Shown piece by piece: positions 36,029 to 45,678 of a stretch of DNA of 57,609 bases (positions are counted from its first letter, which is position 1; every line of letters starts with the position of its first letter). The DNA comes from Halochromatium roseum (GTDB taxonomy: Bacteria; Pseudomonadota; Gammaproteobacteria; Chromatiales; Chromatiaceae), in NCBI RefSeq assembly GCF_016653315.1, contig NZ_NHSH01000011.1, positions 1-57,609 on the forward strand, written 5' to 3'. The position numbers were made by a program, and so were the translations under genes. The notes under the pieces were generated by a model. That model saw nothing but the letters and a program-made list of their open reading frames with translations. It made no database searches and was not told the origin of the DNA.

Positions 36029-36476
36029 TAGCGAGCCGATAAGGTTGCGCTCAGCGAGACTCGCTAAAGCGTAACAGGCAGCGCTCGGGACTCAAGTCAG
36101 TGCGCGCCCACGCGATCGCAAGTCATCGCCTGACCAAGGATCAATCGCTTGCAGAGGGATCTGTTCCCCACTGATCGGCCTGCCGGTTTTGCCGGCAGCC
36201 AATCAGTGGCCCCATTGCTAGCGCCGAGGGCGACGCATGGCCCTCATCGCTGCCGACCTATCTAATGGCTGCGCTCTCCGATCAACCCCCGATCCTGAGC
36301 CGCGCCTTGAGCCAGGCAGCCGGAGGATTGGCCGATCGCATGGCCGTTAGGTTCAAGATCCTCTTAGATACCAACAGACTCGGCTCGATTTGGCATGGTT
36401 TGGACTTGCTTAACGGCAGGCTAACCCGCCATCGGACTCGATCACCCTGTTTCACCTCGATCTCTAGGAGAACCCC
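36029..36476. other. garB-garA intergenic region with stable hairpin
   Basis: A nested stem-loop at 36168-36209 pairs CCACTGAT with ATCAGTGG, then CTGCCGG with CCGGCAG around TTTTG. It lacks a downstream T-run. A short frame at 36265-36633 overlaps garA out of frame and is not credible. Confidence 0.5.
36168..36209 (+). promoter_or_regulatory. Two-tier hairpin between garB and garA
   Basis: Outer stem of 8 bp and inner stem of 7 bp with a 3/3 internal loop. It could stabilise the garB message, partly terminate, or be an RNA-processing site. Confidence 0.5.
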
Positions 36477-37838
36477 ATGGACAAGCATTTCGATCTCATC
36501 GCCATCGGCGGCGGCAGCGGCGGCCTCGCGGTGGCCGAAAAGGCCGCGGCCTATGGCAAGCGCACCGCCATCGTCGAATCCAGCCAGCTCGGCGGCACCT
36601 GCGTCAACGTCGGCTGCGTGCCGAAGAAGCTGATGTGGTATGCCTCCGAGATCGCCCAAGCGGTGCGCGACGCGCCCGAGCTGGGCGTCAACGCCGAGAT
36701 CCGCTCGATCGACTGGCCGACCCTGGTCAAGGGCCGCGAGGGCATGATCGACGGCATCCGCAACTATTGGAACGGCTATGTCGACAAGCTCGGCATCACC
36801 CTGCTGCAGGGCACCGCGCGCTTCGTCGACAACAAGACCATCGAGGTCAACGGCGAGCACTACACCGCCGAACACATCGCCATCGCCACCGGCGGCCAGC
36901 CGATCGTGCCGCCGGTGCCGGGTCATGAGCTGGGCATCACCTCCGATGGCTTCTTCAAGCTCGATCAGGCGCCAAAGCGGGTCTGCGTGATCGGCGGCGG
37001 CTACATCGGCGTCGAGCTCGCCGGCATCCTCAACTCGCTCGGCTCCGAGGTCACCATCGTCGCGCTCGAGCCCAAGGTGCTCGAGACCTTCGACCCGCTG
37101 ATCAGCGAGACCGTGAAGCACAACCTCGAGCACGAGGGGATCAAGCTCAACCTACCGTTCGCGGTCGGCTCGCTCGAGCAGCGCGAGGATGGCATCGCGA
37201 TCATCGACCGCGACGGCAACGCGCTGACCGGCTTCGACACCGCGCTCTGGGCGGTGGGCCGCCGCGCCAACACCGCCGGACTCAACCTCGAGGCGACCGA
37301 GATCGAGCATCTCCCAAACGGGATCATCCCGACCGATGCCTATCAGAACACCAATGTCCCCGGCGTCTATGCGCTCGGCGACATCACCGGTCGCGCGCCG
37401 CTGACCCCAGTCGCCATCGCCGCCGGGCGTCGACTCGCTGATCGGCTGTTCAACAATCAGCCCGAGCGGCATCTGGACTACGAGAACATCCCGACCGTGG
37501 TGTTCGCGCATCCGCCGGTCGGCTCGGTCGGCATGACCGAGGCCAAGGCGCGCGAGACCGGCGAGCAAGTGACCATCTACCAGACCACCTTCACGCCGAT
37601 GAAGTACGCGCTCAACAAGCGCGAGCCACGCACCGCGATGAAGCTGGTCTGCCTCGGCGAGAAGGAGCAGGTGGTCGGCATCCACATGGTCGGCGATGGT
37701 GTCGACGAGATGCTGCAAGGCTTCGCGGTGGCGGTGAAGATGGGCGCGACCAAGGAAGACTTCGACAATACCGTCGCCATCCATCCGGTCAGCGCCGAGG
37801 AGTTGGTGACGCTGAAGGAGCCGTATACCGGCGACTAA
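36477..37838 (+). CDS. garA: Glutathione amide reductase / glutathione-disulfide reductase
   Basis: 453 residues, flavoprotein disulfide reductase. FAD-binding [17 protein letters not shown], redox-active Cys42/Cys47 ([13 protein letters not shown]), the second dinucleotide site [15 protein letters not shown], and the C-terminal [12 protein letters not shown] with the base His. In NADPH-specific reductases the loop after the second site carries Arg/Lys (E. coli VRKHAPLR). Here it is [10 protein letters not shown], acidic and without Arg, so NADH should be preferred. Near the substrate pocket the sequence has Glu21-Lys22 where E. coli has Asn-Arg. Both fit the Chromatium glutathione amide reductase. 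AGGAG precedes the ATG. It works with garB in peroxide defence. Confidence 0.9.
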   Translation: MDKHFDLIAIGGGSGGLAVAEKAAAYGKRTAIVESSQLGGTCVNVGCVPKKLMWYASEIAQAVRDAPELGVNAEIRSIDWPTLVKGREGMIDGIRNYWNGYVDKLGITLLQGTARFVDNKTIEVNGEHYTAEHIAIATGGQPIVPPVPGHELGITSDGFFKLDQAPKRVCVIGGGYIGVELAGILNSLGSEVTIVALEPKVLETFDPLISETVKHNLEHEGIKLNLPFAVGSLEQREDGIAIIDRDGNALTGFDTALWAVGRRANTAGLNLEATEIEHLPNGIIPTDAYQNTNVPGVYALGDITGRAPLTPVAIAAGRRLADRLFNNQPERHLDYENIPTVVFAHPPVGSVGMTEAKARETGEQVTIYQTTFTPMKYALNKREPRTAMKLVCLGEKEQVVGIHMVGDGVDEMLQGFAVAVKMGATKEDFDNTVAIHPVSAEELVTLKEPYTGD

Positions 37839-38142
37839 CGAGCCTGGCGGGTCGACGCGGATCGATGCGGGTCCAAGACAAAGGCCATCCGCTGCGTCGA
37901 CCGCGCCTCGCACCGCGAGGTTGGTATTCAACGAAAGGCGGTCTGTTTCATGCGCCCCATCAGGACCAGACGCGGGTCGATATAGTGGTTCCACCTGATT
38001 AGCGGACAAAAGACGCTTAGATCATCAGGATTTACAGACTCAGCCTTTAAGAAGTCGGGGCGAATGGCGATATCATGCGGAAACCGCCCCTGACGCCGGC
38101 CTCAGCACGGCGACTGCTCATGCCACGGCTCGCAGATCGACC
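37839..38142. other. Intergenic region
   Basis: About 300 bp with no supported gene, repeat or hairpin of note. It presumably holds the promoter of the following ATPase gene. Confidence 0.4.
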
Positions 38143-39945
38143 ATGAAATTCCCCTACGGCACCGCCGATTTCCACGCCATTCGCCGCGAAGGCTACTACT
38201 ACGCCGATCGCACCGACCGTATCCGCACGCTGGAGGAAGCGGGCAAGCAGCTGCTGTTTCTGCGACCGCGCCGTTTCGGTAAGACCGCCTGGCTGACCAC
38301 GCTGGAGAACTACTACGACCTCGCCCGGGCGGCGGAATTCGACGCGCTGTTTGGGCCGCTGGCCATCGGCCAGAACCCCACCGCGCGGCGCAACCAGTAC
38401 TTCGTGCTGCGCTGGGACTTTTCCATGGTCGATGCCAGCGGCAACCTGGCCGAGATTCGCCAGGCGCTGCATGATCACCTCAATAGCCAAGCCAAAGGCT
38501 TTTTGCTGCATTACCGCACCCAGCTTGGCAGAACCGATTTCGGTTCCTCAGAGTTTGGGTTGCGTGAAGACAATGGCCTGGTCGCTCTGGCATCAGTTGT
38601 CAATGTCGCGCGTGCGAGCGGCCATGATCTCTATCTGCTGATCGACGAGTACGACAACTTCGCCAATGAGCTGATGCACGGGCGCCGAGCGGATTATGAC
38701 GCCCTGGTCTCCGGCGAAGGCCTGCTCAAAACGCTCTTCAAGGCGGTCAAATCCCTGGCGTCGGGCCAAGGTATCGATCGGGTCTTCATCACCGGGGTTT
38801 CGCCGGTGGTGCTGGCGGACATCTCCAGCGGCTACAACGTCTCAGAAAACATCAGCTTGGATGCGCGCTTCGTGGATTTATGCGGCTTCAGCGAAGCCGA
38901 GATTGCGGCCGTGCTCGGCCAGCTCGCCGCCGAGCAGCAACGCGACCGGGATTGGTCAGCGCGTATGCTCGAGACCATGCGGGTCTGGTACAACGGCTAC
39001 CGATTCGGCTACGAGCCCGGCCCGGGTCTCTATAATCCCACCCTGGCGCTGTACTTCTTCAAGGCCCTAGCCACCACCGGCGCACCGCCGCGCGAGATGC
39101 TCGATAGCAACCTGGCCATGGATCGCAACCGCATCGACTTCGTCGCCCGCCAGCCGCATGGGCAGGAACTCATCGGTGCCGCGCTTGATCCCGAGCATCC
39201 GCCGGTGATCGCCAGCCTGGCGCACCGCTTTGGGGTCGAAGACCTGCGTCGCGCGCCTCGGGATGCGCCTTATCTCGGCTCGCTACTGTATTTTCTCGGG
39301 GCGCTGACGCTCAGGGACCAGACCCCCTTCGGTGAACTGGTGCTGGGTATTCCAAACCTGGTCATCCGCAAGCTCTATGTCGAGAAATTCCGTGATCAGC
39401 TGTTTCCCAACTACCCCGAGCGCGAAAGCCTCACTCAGGCCGCCAAGGCCCTGTACGCGAAGGGCGAACTCGCCCCCTTGGTCGAGTTACTGCAAGCCAA
39501 CCACCTGCGCGTGTTCGACAACCGCGATTACCGCTGGTCCAACGAGCTGACCGTCAAGACCGTCTTTCTCATCGCCCTGTTCGCCGACATCTTCTATGTC
39601 ATGGACTCCGAGACCGCCATCGCGCGCGGCCATGCCGATCTCTCGCTGATCGTGCGCGAGGAGATGCGCCGCTTTGCGCTGCTCGATCACCTGTTCGAGT
39701 TCAAATACCTGAGCCTTCAGGAACTCGGCGAGACCGCGGAGACCCTGCGCGCGCAGTCGCGCGAGGCGCTCATGGCCCAGCCCAAGGTCGCCGCCTGCCT
39801 GGATGCGGCCGAGGCCCAGCTGGCCCGCCACCGCCAAGGTCTGGAGCAGGCCTATGGCAAGCGCCTGCGTCTGCACACCCATGCCGTGGTCGCGCTTGGG
39901 TTTGAGCGCCTGCTGTGGCGGAGCTCCCCGGCTGCGCCGGCGTGA
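38143..39945 (+). CDS. AAA-ATPase-like / PD-(D/E)XK nuclease-like protein
   Basis: 600 residues of the AAA-ATPase_like + PDDEXK_9 family, numerous in Bacteroidetes, spirochaetes and purple sulfur bacteria. The N-terminal KFPYGTADFHAIRREGYYYA and DRTDRIRTLEE, Walker A-like LFLRPRRFGKTAWLTTLENY, and Walker B-like DLYLLIDEYDNFANELM are present. FITGVSPVVLADISSGYNVS and WYNGYRFG follow. The C-terminal part has HADLSLIVREEMRRF and FEFKYL, fitting a PD-(D/E)XK core (D...E-x-K). The biological role of the family is unknown; mobile-element or defence links have been suggested. It is a solitary gene here. A long AT-poor stretch with strong codon bias supports a real gene. Confidence 0.9.
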   Translation: MKFPYGTADFHAIRREGYYYADRTDRIRTLEEAGKQLLFLRPRRFGKTAWLTTLENYYDLARAAEFDALFGPLAIGQNPTARRNQYFVLRWDFSMVDASGNLAEIRQALHDHLNSQAKGFLLHYRTQLGRTDFGSSEFGLREDNGLVALASVVNVARASGHDLYLLIDEYDNFANELMHGRRADYDALVSGEGLLKTLFKAVKSLASGQGIDRVFITGVSPVVLADISSGYNVSENISLDARFVDLCGFSEAEIAAVLGQLAAEQQRDRDWSARMLETMRVWYNGYRFGYEPGPGLYNPTLALYFFKALATTGAPPREMLDSNLAMDRNRIDFVARQPHGQELIGAALDPEHPPVIASLAHRFGVEDLRRAPRDAPYLGSLLYFLGALTLRDQTPFGELVLGIPNLVIRKLYVEKFRDQLFPNYPERESLTQAAKALYAKGELAPLVELLQANHLRVFDNRDYRWSNELTVKTVFLIALFADIFYVMDSETAIARGHADLSLIVREEMRRFALLDHLFEFKYLSLQELGETAETLRAQSREALMAQPKVAACLDAAEAQLARHRQGLEQAYGKRLRLHTHAVVALGFERLLWRSSPAAPA

Positions 39946-39984
39946 GCTGGTGAGACGCCACTACCGTTGCAGCGCTTGCGGACG

Positions 39985-40146
39985 CTACTTGACCGAGGCG
40001 TGGTCGATGGAGACGCCGAGCTGGCCATAGAGCGTCGGGCCGCTGCGATCGCTGGCGGTGCCCACAGCCTGGGGTTGGCTCGCGCAGGCGGTGAGGAGCC
40101 CGATCAACAGTGTCGAGAGGATGAAGGTCAGCGTGCGATGGATCAT
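39985..40146 (-). CDS. Small lipoprotein
   Basis: 53 residues from the ATG at 40146: MIHRTLTFILSTLLIGLLTA then CASQPQ. The lipobox LLTAC marks lipidation at Cys21. The mature 33-residue part ends PTLYGQLGVSIDHASVK, resembling small proteobacterial lipoproteins with a YGQxxVSxxH/Y end. It lies convergent to the ATPase gene, 39 bp past its stop. Probably an outer- or inner-membrane lipoprotein. Function unknown. Confidence 0.75.
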   Translation of the reverse strand: MIHRTLTFILSTLLIGLLTACASQPQAVGTASDRSGPTLYGQLGVSIDHASVK

Positions 40147-40494
40147 GCTGCGAGCCTATGGCGGTAGAGAGGTCGGTTGGGCGCGGCCTCGACATGAGGT
40201 CGCGTGATGTTGCGACGTAGCAAGAAGAGGCTCGCGCAGAGACGCAGTGGCGCAAAGGAAGAAAGCGCTTGCTCGATGTTCCCAGTGCGCCTCTCTTGCC
40301 CTTCACTTCTTCACTTCTTGACTTCTTCACTTCTTCTATGCGCCTTTGCGTCTCTGCGCGAGATGTCTTTTTCTTGTATCGTCTCCGCGATATGGCACCG
40401 TCAGATTAACATGATGCGGAGGCCGCACCCGGTCGGTTCGTCTTTAAGCTGATTGGAGGCCGATCTTCAGACTGCTCGCTAGGAACATAACCCA
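40147..40494. other. Intergenic region with long inverted repeat
   Basis: No gene supported. It contains an inverted repeat (see 40231-40363) with a CTTCTTCACTT-type tandem tract in its centre, and the nadE ribosome-binding site (AGGAA at 40481). Confidence 0.6.
40231..40363. repeat. Inverted repeat element with tandem core (MITE-like)
   Basis: Left arm CTCGCGCAGAGACGCAGTGG then CGCAAAGG, right arm (reverse complement) CTCGCGCAGAGACGCAAAGG. The arms match for 16 bp, and the left one has an extra AGTGGCGC. The ~85-bp interior carries repeats of CTTCTTCACTT/CTTCTTGACTT (about 40301-40336). The arm CGCAGAGACGCAAAGG is a string I associate with dispersed repeats in environmental proteobacteria. 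No transposase. Confidence 0.7.
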
Positions 40495-42609
40495 TTGAGC
40501 GATTTCTTCAACCTCTATCAGCAAGGCCTGGTCAGGGCCGCCGTCTGCGTCCCCGAGGTGCGGATCAGCAACCCGCCCGCCAATGCCGAGGCGACCATCG
40601 CCCTCGCCCGTCGCGCCCACGAGGCCGGCGCGCTCATCGCCCTGTTTCCGGAGCTTGGGCTCACCGCCTACAGCAACGACGACCTCTTCCATCAGCACAC
40701 CCTGCTCGATGCCGCCCTTGCGGCACTTGCTCAGGTGGTCGAGGCCAGCCGCGCGCTGCGACCGCTGATCGCGGTTGGGCTGCCGCTGCGCATCGATGGG
40801 CGCCTGTTCAATTGCGCGGTCGCCATCCATGCAGGCCGCATCCTTGGGGTGACGCCGAAGTCCTATCTACCGAGCTATCGCGAGTTCTACGAGAAGCGCC
40901 AGTTTGCCGCCGCCGATACCCTGCTCAGGCCTGAGACCGAACTGCTCGACCAACTCGTCCCAATCGGTACTGACCTGCTGTTCGAGGCCAGCACCCTGCC
41001 CGGCCTGGTTCTCCACATGGAACTCTGCGAGGACCTCTGGGCACCGATCCCGCCCAGCACCTACGCCGCCATGGCCGGCGCGACGGTCCTGCTGAATCTG
41101 TCCGCGAGCAATATCACCATCGGCAAGGCACGCTACCGCAATGACCTCTGCGCCGCGCAATCCGGCAAATGCATCGCCGCCTATCTCTACTCGGCCGCGG
41201 GTCCTGGCGAGTCGACCACCGATCTGGCCTGGGACGGCCATGCCCTGATCTTCGAGCAGGATCGGCTGCTGGCCGAGTCCGCGCGCTTCCCGCATGCCGA
41301 GCAGATGATCACGGCCGACATCGATCTGGAGCGCCTGCAACAGGAGCGCCTGCGCGCGACCAGCTTCAGCGACAGTATCCGCGCCGAGCGTGAGCGCCTG
41401 CAACCGATGCGCCGGGTGCGCTTCAGCCCCGAGTTGCCAAGCGGCGATCTCGGCTTGCAGCGGTCGATCGCGCGCTTCCCCTATGTGCCGGCCGAGAGCG
41501 CCGAGCGCGACGCGCAGTGCTACGAGGCCTACAACATCCAGGTCCATGGTCTCGCCCAGCGCCTGCGCGCCACCGGAATCCAGCGCATCGTGATCGGCAT
41601 CTCCGGCGGGCTGGATTCAACCCAAGCCCTGTTGGTCGCCGCGCGCACCATGGACCGGCTTGAACTGCCACGCGGCAATATCCTCGCCTACACCCTGCCC
41701 GGCTTCGCCACCAGTCAAGAGACCCGCGCCAACGCCCACGCGCTGATGCAGGCGCTCGGCACAACCGCCGAGGAGATCGACATCCGGCCGTCCTGTCGGC
41801 AGATGCTCGCCGATCTGCGCCATCCCTTCGCCGAGGGCGAGCCGGTCTATGACGTCACCTTCGAGAACGTGCAAGCTGGTGAGCGGACCTCGCACCTGTT
41901 TCGACTCGCCAACCACCACAACGCGCTGGTACTCGGCACCGGCGACCTCTCCGAGATCGCGCTTGGCTGGTCCACCTACGGCGTCGGCGACCAGATGTCG
42001 CATTACAACGTCAATGCGTCGGTGCCCAAGACCCTGATCCAGTACCTGATCCGCTGGGTCATCGCTAGCGACCAGTTCGACGCCCACACCAACGCCTTGC
42101 TGCAAGCGATCCTCGACACCGAGATCTCGCCCGAGCTGGTGCCGGCCGATGCCAAGATGGCAAGCGCTGATGCGCATGCGGCAACGGCCGATGCGCATGC
42201 GGCAACCGGGATATCCACAGCCAGCGGCCTACAGAGCACCGAGGCCAAGATCGGCCCCTACGAACTGCAGGATTTCAACACCTATTGGATCAGCCGCTAC
42301 GGCCTGCGCCCGAGCAAGGTCGCCTTTCTCGCCTGGCATGCCTGGCACGACAAGACCCAAGGCCAGTGGCCCGAGAACCTGCCCGAGGCAGGCCGCCACC
42401 AATACGACCTCGCCGAGATCAAGCACTGGCTTGAAGTGTTTCTGTTCCGCTTCTTCCAGACCAGTCAATTCAAGCGCAGCTGCATGCCGAACGGCCCCAA
42501 GGTCGGCTCCGGTGGTTCGCTCTCGCCGCGGGGCGACTGGCGGGCGCCTAGCGATGCCGAAGCAAGGATCTGGCTTCAGGAGCTACGCGAGAACGTACCT
42601 GATCTTTGA
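40495..42609 (+). CDS. nadE: Glutamine-dependent NAD+ synthetase
   Basis: 704 residues from a TTG start at 40495, with AGGAA 10 bases upstream. The N-terminal nitrilase-like glutaminase has Glu53 ([15 protein letters not shown]), Lys ~122 ([18 protein letters not shown]) and Cys ~177 ([14 protein letters not shown]), producing ammonia. The C-terminal synthetase has the ATP loop [13 protein letters not shown] and [20 protein letters not shown]. It makes NAD+ from deamido-NAD+. A duplicated seven-residue insert (ADAHAAT twice) plus flanking Ala/Ser residues sits between LVPADAK and IGPYELQDF, lengthening the protein by about 25 residues over the family. Confidence 0.95.
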   Translation: MSDFFNLYQQGLVRAAVCVPEVRISNPPANAEATIALARRAHEAGALIALFPELGLTAYSNDDLFHQHTLLDAALAALAQVVEASRALRPLIAVGLPLRIDGRLFNCAVAIHAGRILGVTPKSYLPSYREFYEKRQFAAADTLLRPETELLDQLVPIGTDLLFEASTLPGLVLHMELCEDLWAPIPPSTYAAMAGATVLLNLSASNITIGKARYRNDLCAAQSGKCIAAYLYSAAGPGESTTDLAWDGHALIFEQDRLLAESARFPHAEQMITADIDLERLQQERLRATSFSDSIRAERERLQPMRRVRFSPELPSGDLGLQRSIARFPYVPAESAERDAQCYEAYNIQVHGLAQRLRATGIQRIVIGISGGLDSTQALLVAARTMDRLELPRGNILAYTLPGFATSQETRANAHALMQALGTTAEEIDIRPSCRQMLADLRHPFAEGEPVYDVTFENVQAGERTSHLFRLANHHNALVLGTGDLSEIALGWSTYGVGDQMSHYNVNASVPKTLIQYLIRWVIASDQFDAHTNALLQAILDTEISPELVPADAKMASADAHAATADAHAATGISTASGLQSTEAKIGPYELQDFNTYWISRYGLRPSKVAFLAWHAWHDKTQGQWPENLPEAGRHQYDLAEIKHWLEVFLFRFFQTSQFKRSCMPNGPKVGSGGSLSPRGDWRAPSDAEARIWLQELRENVPDL
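42166..42207 (+). repeat. 21-bp tandem duplication inside nadE
   Basis: GATGCGCATGCGGCAAC occurs at 42169-42185 and again at 42190-42206, period 21, in frame, encoding ADAHAAT twice. Confidence 0.9.
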
Positions 42610-42615
42610 TCCGTA

Positions 42616-42699
42616 AGCATGGGAGGTCATCAGCATGGAAGGTCATTGGGGATCACCCCGTCTCGATGATTCGTTCTTATGCTTATGCTTATGCTTATG
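42616..42699. repeat. Two tandem repeats downstream of nadE
   Basis: A 16-bp unit AGCATGGGAGGTCATC / AGCATGGAAGGTCATT (42616-42647), then a hexamer CTTATG repeated four times (about 42676-42699). Confidence 0.85.
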
Positions 42700-42761
42700 A
42701 GTAGGCAGTCCATCCCGTGGCACCAACCCAGGCCCTAAGGATCCTGAGCTGCCCTGACGAG

Positions 42762-43361
42762 TCAGCCAGTCGCGTTCTTGAGCTTCTTCCGCCGCCGGAC
42801 CGCCCCTGACGTCTGCGCCTCCAGCGCCGGGGGTTCTTCGGCGGAGGAAGCGATCAGCCGCTCGCTGTTCAGGGTCCCATTCTGGATGCGCAGGCGCTTC
42901 TCCTGGCGAACGCGGAGGCCATAACCGGCCGCTGCGCCACCGGCGGTGGCGATCGTGAGCAGCCCAAGCGTCAGGAACTGGGCGAACATCATCGCCACGC
43001 CGACCCCGACCACGCCACCCACCGCAACCCCGGTGCGCAGCTTGGCGCCACCCGAATCCTTGCTCTTGCGCGCCACCAGCTTGGCCTTCTCGCGCTCGGC
43101 CTGCATGCGCAGCTTCTCGCGCTCGCGGGTGTGCCGCTTATGCTGCTGCGCGAGCGTCTGCTCGCGCACGCTACCAACCACGGAATCAAACCAAAGCGCA
43201 ACCAGAAAGCCAAGCAATGCCGCCAGCCCCGCAAAGAGATAGACCGTCTGCTCGAGATCAGTCATCAGTGCCGTATAGGTCAGCAATGCCGTGGCTGACT
43301 GCAGCAGCAGGATGCCGATCATGAATCGAAATAAACCGCTCAGTCGTCCGCCCAAGATCAT
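42762..43361 (-). CDS. Membrane protein of unknown function
   Basis: 199 residues with about four membrane helices: two near the N-terminus (about 10-32, 37-60), then a charged, likely helical cytoplasmic loop (QHKRHTREREKLRMQAEREK), then a glycine-rich pair (GVAVGGVVGVGVAMMFAQFL; LGLLTIATAGGAAAGYGLRV) and a basic tail. No family recognised. It starts 6 bp after the preceding lipoprotein gene's stop, so the two are an operon and may act together at the envelope. Confidence 0.7.
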   Translation of the reverse strand: MILGGRLSGLFRFMIGILLLQSATALLTYTALMTDLEQTVYLFAGLAALLGFLVALWFDSVVGSVREQTLAQQHKRHTREREKLRMQAEREKAKLVARKSKDSGGAKLRTGVAVGGVVGVGVAMMFAQFLTLGLLTIATAGGAAAGYGLRVRQEKRLRIQNGTLNSERLIASSAEEPPALEAQTSGAVRRRKKLKNATG

Positions 43362-43367
43362 ACCTCC

Positions 43368-44465
43368 TCAAAAAATCGCAGCCGCCGACGCAAGGCTCAG
43401 GCCGGGCTCACCGATCAGCCAAATCCAGGTTCCCGAAGGCGGTGGCTCAGCCCCCTTATCGAGGCGCTGATTGGGAAACATGCCCTGCACGCGGCGTCCA
43501 ATCGCCGACAGGCTCTCCGGACGACCACGCAGCTCGCCGGGGATGGGTCGATCATAAGCGTCGATTAGTGAGACCATGTACTCAGGCCCAAGCTTGTGGA
43601 GATCGACGATCAGCAACGGCACCTGCTCTGACATCGGGATCAACGCCGGTCGCAGGCTGGAGACCAGGAACGGGCCGCTCGAATACTCAAGCCTGTCCGC
43701 CAACTCGACATGACCAAACACCCGCAGTTGCCGAGCCAACGCCACCTGCATCTGCAGCGAGAGCCCAGGCCGCGCGCGCTCCGCCAGCGAGGCACCGGAT
43801 GATCCCGCGTCGGAAGCTTGTTCAGCCTCTGACCCCGCATCAGAAGACAGCCCAGCATCGAACTGACTATCGAGCAAAGGATCGACCTGGATCAAGAAGC
43901 CATGCTGCCCGCGCGCCGCGCCCGACTCAGCAGGGTTTCCAAGCACATAGGTCTCAATCACGCGCAGCAGCTCATCGTAGGCCGCTGCTTCGGCACCCGG
44001 CTGAGGCCCAACCGGACCACCGAGGACAAAGGTATAGAGATCATAGCCGGGGCGGGCATCCGCATAGAGCTGCGCCAGGCTGTTGGCGCGCTCGGTCTCG
44101 ACGCCGCTCGATGAGGGAAGATAGGCCATTGCGTAGAGCACGCCCTTATCGAATCGATCCTTATCGAGCATATCCTGATCAAATAGGTAGCCTGAGTTCG
44201 GCAAGATCGGCGGCTCGCCTGATCCTCGCTGGCCCTCAGGGGCGCCCGTCTCGAAGGTCACTGAGGCGGTCGTTCCGCCCGTCGAGCCGGCGCCCAGTCG
44301 GCCCGCAGGGACAGTCGCTCCGTTCTCCGAGACAGTCGCGCGGTCAGCGCGCATCGCGCCCGGCGCCTTGAGCGCATTGCTGCCCTCATCGCGCAAGTCA
44401 CCAGTGGCACAGGCCGCCAGCAGCGCGATGCTGATCAGCACAGGGCTCAGGAGCGTTGCACGCAT
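43368..44465 (-). CDS. Large lipoprotein of unknown function
   Basis: 365 residues. The signal MRATLLSPVLISIALLAAC ends in a lipobox LLAAC, so Cys19 is lipidated. The mature part has an Ala/Gly/Thr-rich linker (about 30-80), then a body with RFDKGVLYAMAYLPSSSGVE, a Ser/Asp/Ala stretch (SSDAGSEAEQASDAGSSGAS), and a C-terminal part (LQMQVALARQLRVFGHVELA; VPLLIVDLHKLGPEYMVSLI; WIWLIGEPGLSLASAAAIF). Not recognised. It is upstream of and tightly linked to the membrane protein at 42762. Confidence 0.75.
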   Translation of the reverse strand: MRATLLSPVLISIALLAACATGDLRDEGSNALKAPGAMRADRATVSENGATVPAGRLGAGSTGGTTASVTFETGAPEGQRGSGEPPILPNSGYLFDQDMLDKDRFDKGVLYAMAYLPSSSGVETERANSLAQLYADARPGYDLYTFVLGGPVGPQPGAEAAAYDELLRVIETYVLGNPAESGAARGQHGFLIQVDPLLDSQFDAGLSSDAGSEAEQASDAGSSGASLAERARPGLSLQMQVALARQLRVFGHVELADRLEYSSGPFLVSSLRPALIPMSEQVPLLIVDLHKLGPEYMVSLIDAYDRPIPGELRGRPESLSAIGRRVQGMFPNQRLDKGAEPPPSGTWIWLIGEPGLSLASAAAIF

Positions 44466-44477
44466 CGATGTCTCATC

Positions 44478-44717
44478 ACGGAGGTAACGGAGGTTTATCA
44501 GGACTCTAATAGAGGTGATCAGGCTGGAAGGTGATCAGGCTGGAATCAGTGAACGGCCAGCAGACGCCCATCATAGCTGATCCGCGCCACCGGGATCAGC
44601 GCCAACTCAGGATGCCCAACTCAGGATGCCCGTTGCGAAAGCAACCCTCGAGCCTTAAATCACCGACACAACGGCAGCCACGACGCTCTTGACCCATCGA
44701 CGATCTTGACCCATCGG
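44478..44717. repeat. Cluster of four short tandem duplications
   Basis: ACGGAGGT twice (44478-44495, imperfect spacing); GTGATCAGGCTGGAA(G/T), 16 bp, twice (44515-44546); CAACTCAGGATGCC, 14 bp, twice (44603-44630); CTTGACCCATCG with spacer, 17-bp period (44688-44717). All lie in the divergent intergenic region between the lipoprotein and DUF938 genes. Confidence 0.85.
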
Positions 44718-44741
44718 CAAATCGAACGAGCGACCTCAGGC

Positions 44742-45347
44742 ATGATGAACAAACCCTTCTCTCCTTCCAGCGAAGAGAACAAGCAGCCGATCCTTGAGGT
44801 CATCGCACCCAGGTTGGCATCAGCAAGCTCGGTCCTCGAGATTGGCAGCGGCACCGGTCAGCACGGCGTCCACTTCGCCACTGCCTTGCCGCAGTTGCGC
44901 TGGCAATGCACCGATGTGGCCTATCACTTGCCCGGAATCAGGCTGTGGATCGAGGAGGCAGGACTGCCAAACCTACCTACCCCGCTAGAACTCGACGTCG
45001 ATGCCGACTGGATCGACGCGTTCAGCGGCACTGACTATGACGCGATTTACAGCGCCAATACCGCGCACATCATGTCACTGGCACAGGTTGAGCGGATGTT
45101 TACCGGCGTTGGCGCACTGCTGCCGCGCCAAGGCCTATTCATACTCTACGGCCCCTTCAGCCTCGATGGCCAGCACAATAGCGAGAGCAATGCCTACTTC
45201 GACCGCTCACTGCGCCTGCGCGACCCCCTCAGCGGTGTACGCGACCGCCGCGACCTCGAGCACTTTGCCGCTGCCGCCGGTCTTTCACTGGAGGCCGATA
45301 TCGCCATGCCAGTCAACAATCGTACCTTGGTCTGGCGCCGGAGCTAG
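44742..45347 (+). CDS. DUF938-family SAM-dependent methyltransferase-like protein
   Basis: About 201 residues from the ATG at 44742 (MMNKPFSPSSEENKQPILEV). The Rossmann motif I SSVLEIGSGTGQHGVHFATA binds S-adenosylmethionine. DYDAIYSANTAHIMSLAQVE and the terminal VNNRTLVWRRS are DUF938 hallmarks. The substrate of the family is not known. A TTG at 44706 would add 12 residues within a repeat and is less likely. Confidence 0.88.
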   Translation: MMNKPFSPSSEENKQPILEVIAPRLASASSVLEIGSGTGQHGVHFATALPQLRWQCTDVAYHLPGIRLWIEEAGLPNLPTPLELDVDADWIDAFSGTDYDAIYSANTAHIMSLAQVERMFTGVGALLPRQGLFILYGPFSLDGQHNSESNAYFDRSLRLRDPLSGVRDRRDLEHFAAAAGLSLEADIAMPVNNRTLVWRRS

Positions 45348-45601
45348 AGCATCGACGGAGCTAGAGCATCGACTCTGAGCTAGACATCGACGCATCGACG
45401 ACCAAGGGGCCAAGGGGCCAAGGGGCGGGGCGGCTGAGCGACCAACCGTCAGTTGATCGAACAGGCCGCATTGGAAACGATCCGATCCCGGGACGCTCAG
45501 GTTCCGGGTCGACTGTTCGAGGTTGGTGCGTTTGAGGTCGGCTTGAGTTGAGTTCGACTCAAGTTCGACACAGGTAGATCGTCAATCCAGATCGTCAATC
45601 A
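45341..45601. repeat. Tandem repeats in the DUF938-hsp20 intergenic region
   Basis: GAGCTAGAGCATCGAC about three times (45341-45390, the first copy containing the DUF938 stop TAG), CCAAGGGG three times (45402-45425), and AGATCGTCAATCC twice (45576-45601). The whole 45348-45678 stretch has no supported gene. Confidence 0.85.
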
Positions 45602-45678
45602 AGGCTTGGCTCAAACGCTTGCCGGGCCGACTGACGATCTGACGATCGCCGTGCGGATCACTGGACCGCTCATTGAGG

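Noticed and set aside
36265-36633. 122-codon frame overlapping the garA start
   Set aside because: Out of frame with garA and turns into its shadow. No support as a gene.
36282-37133. 283-codon minus-strand frame opposite garA
   Set aside because: Antisense shadow of the flavoprotein N-terminal half.
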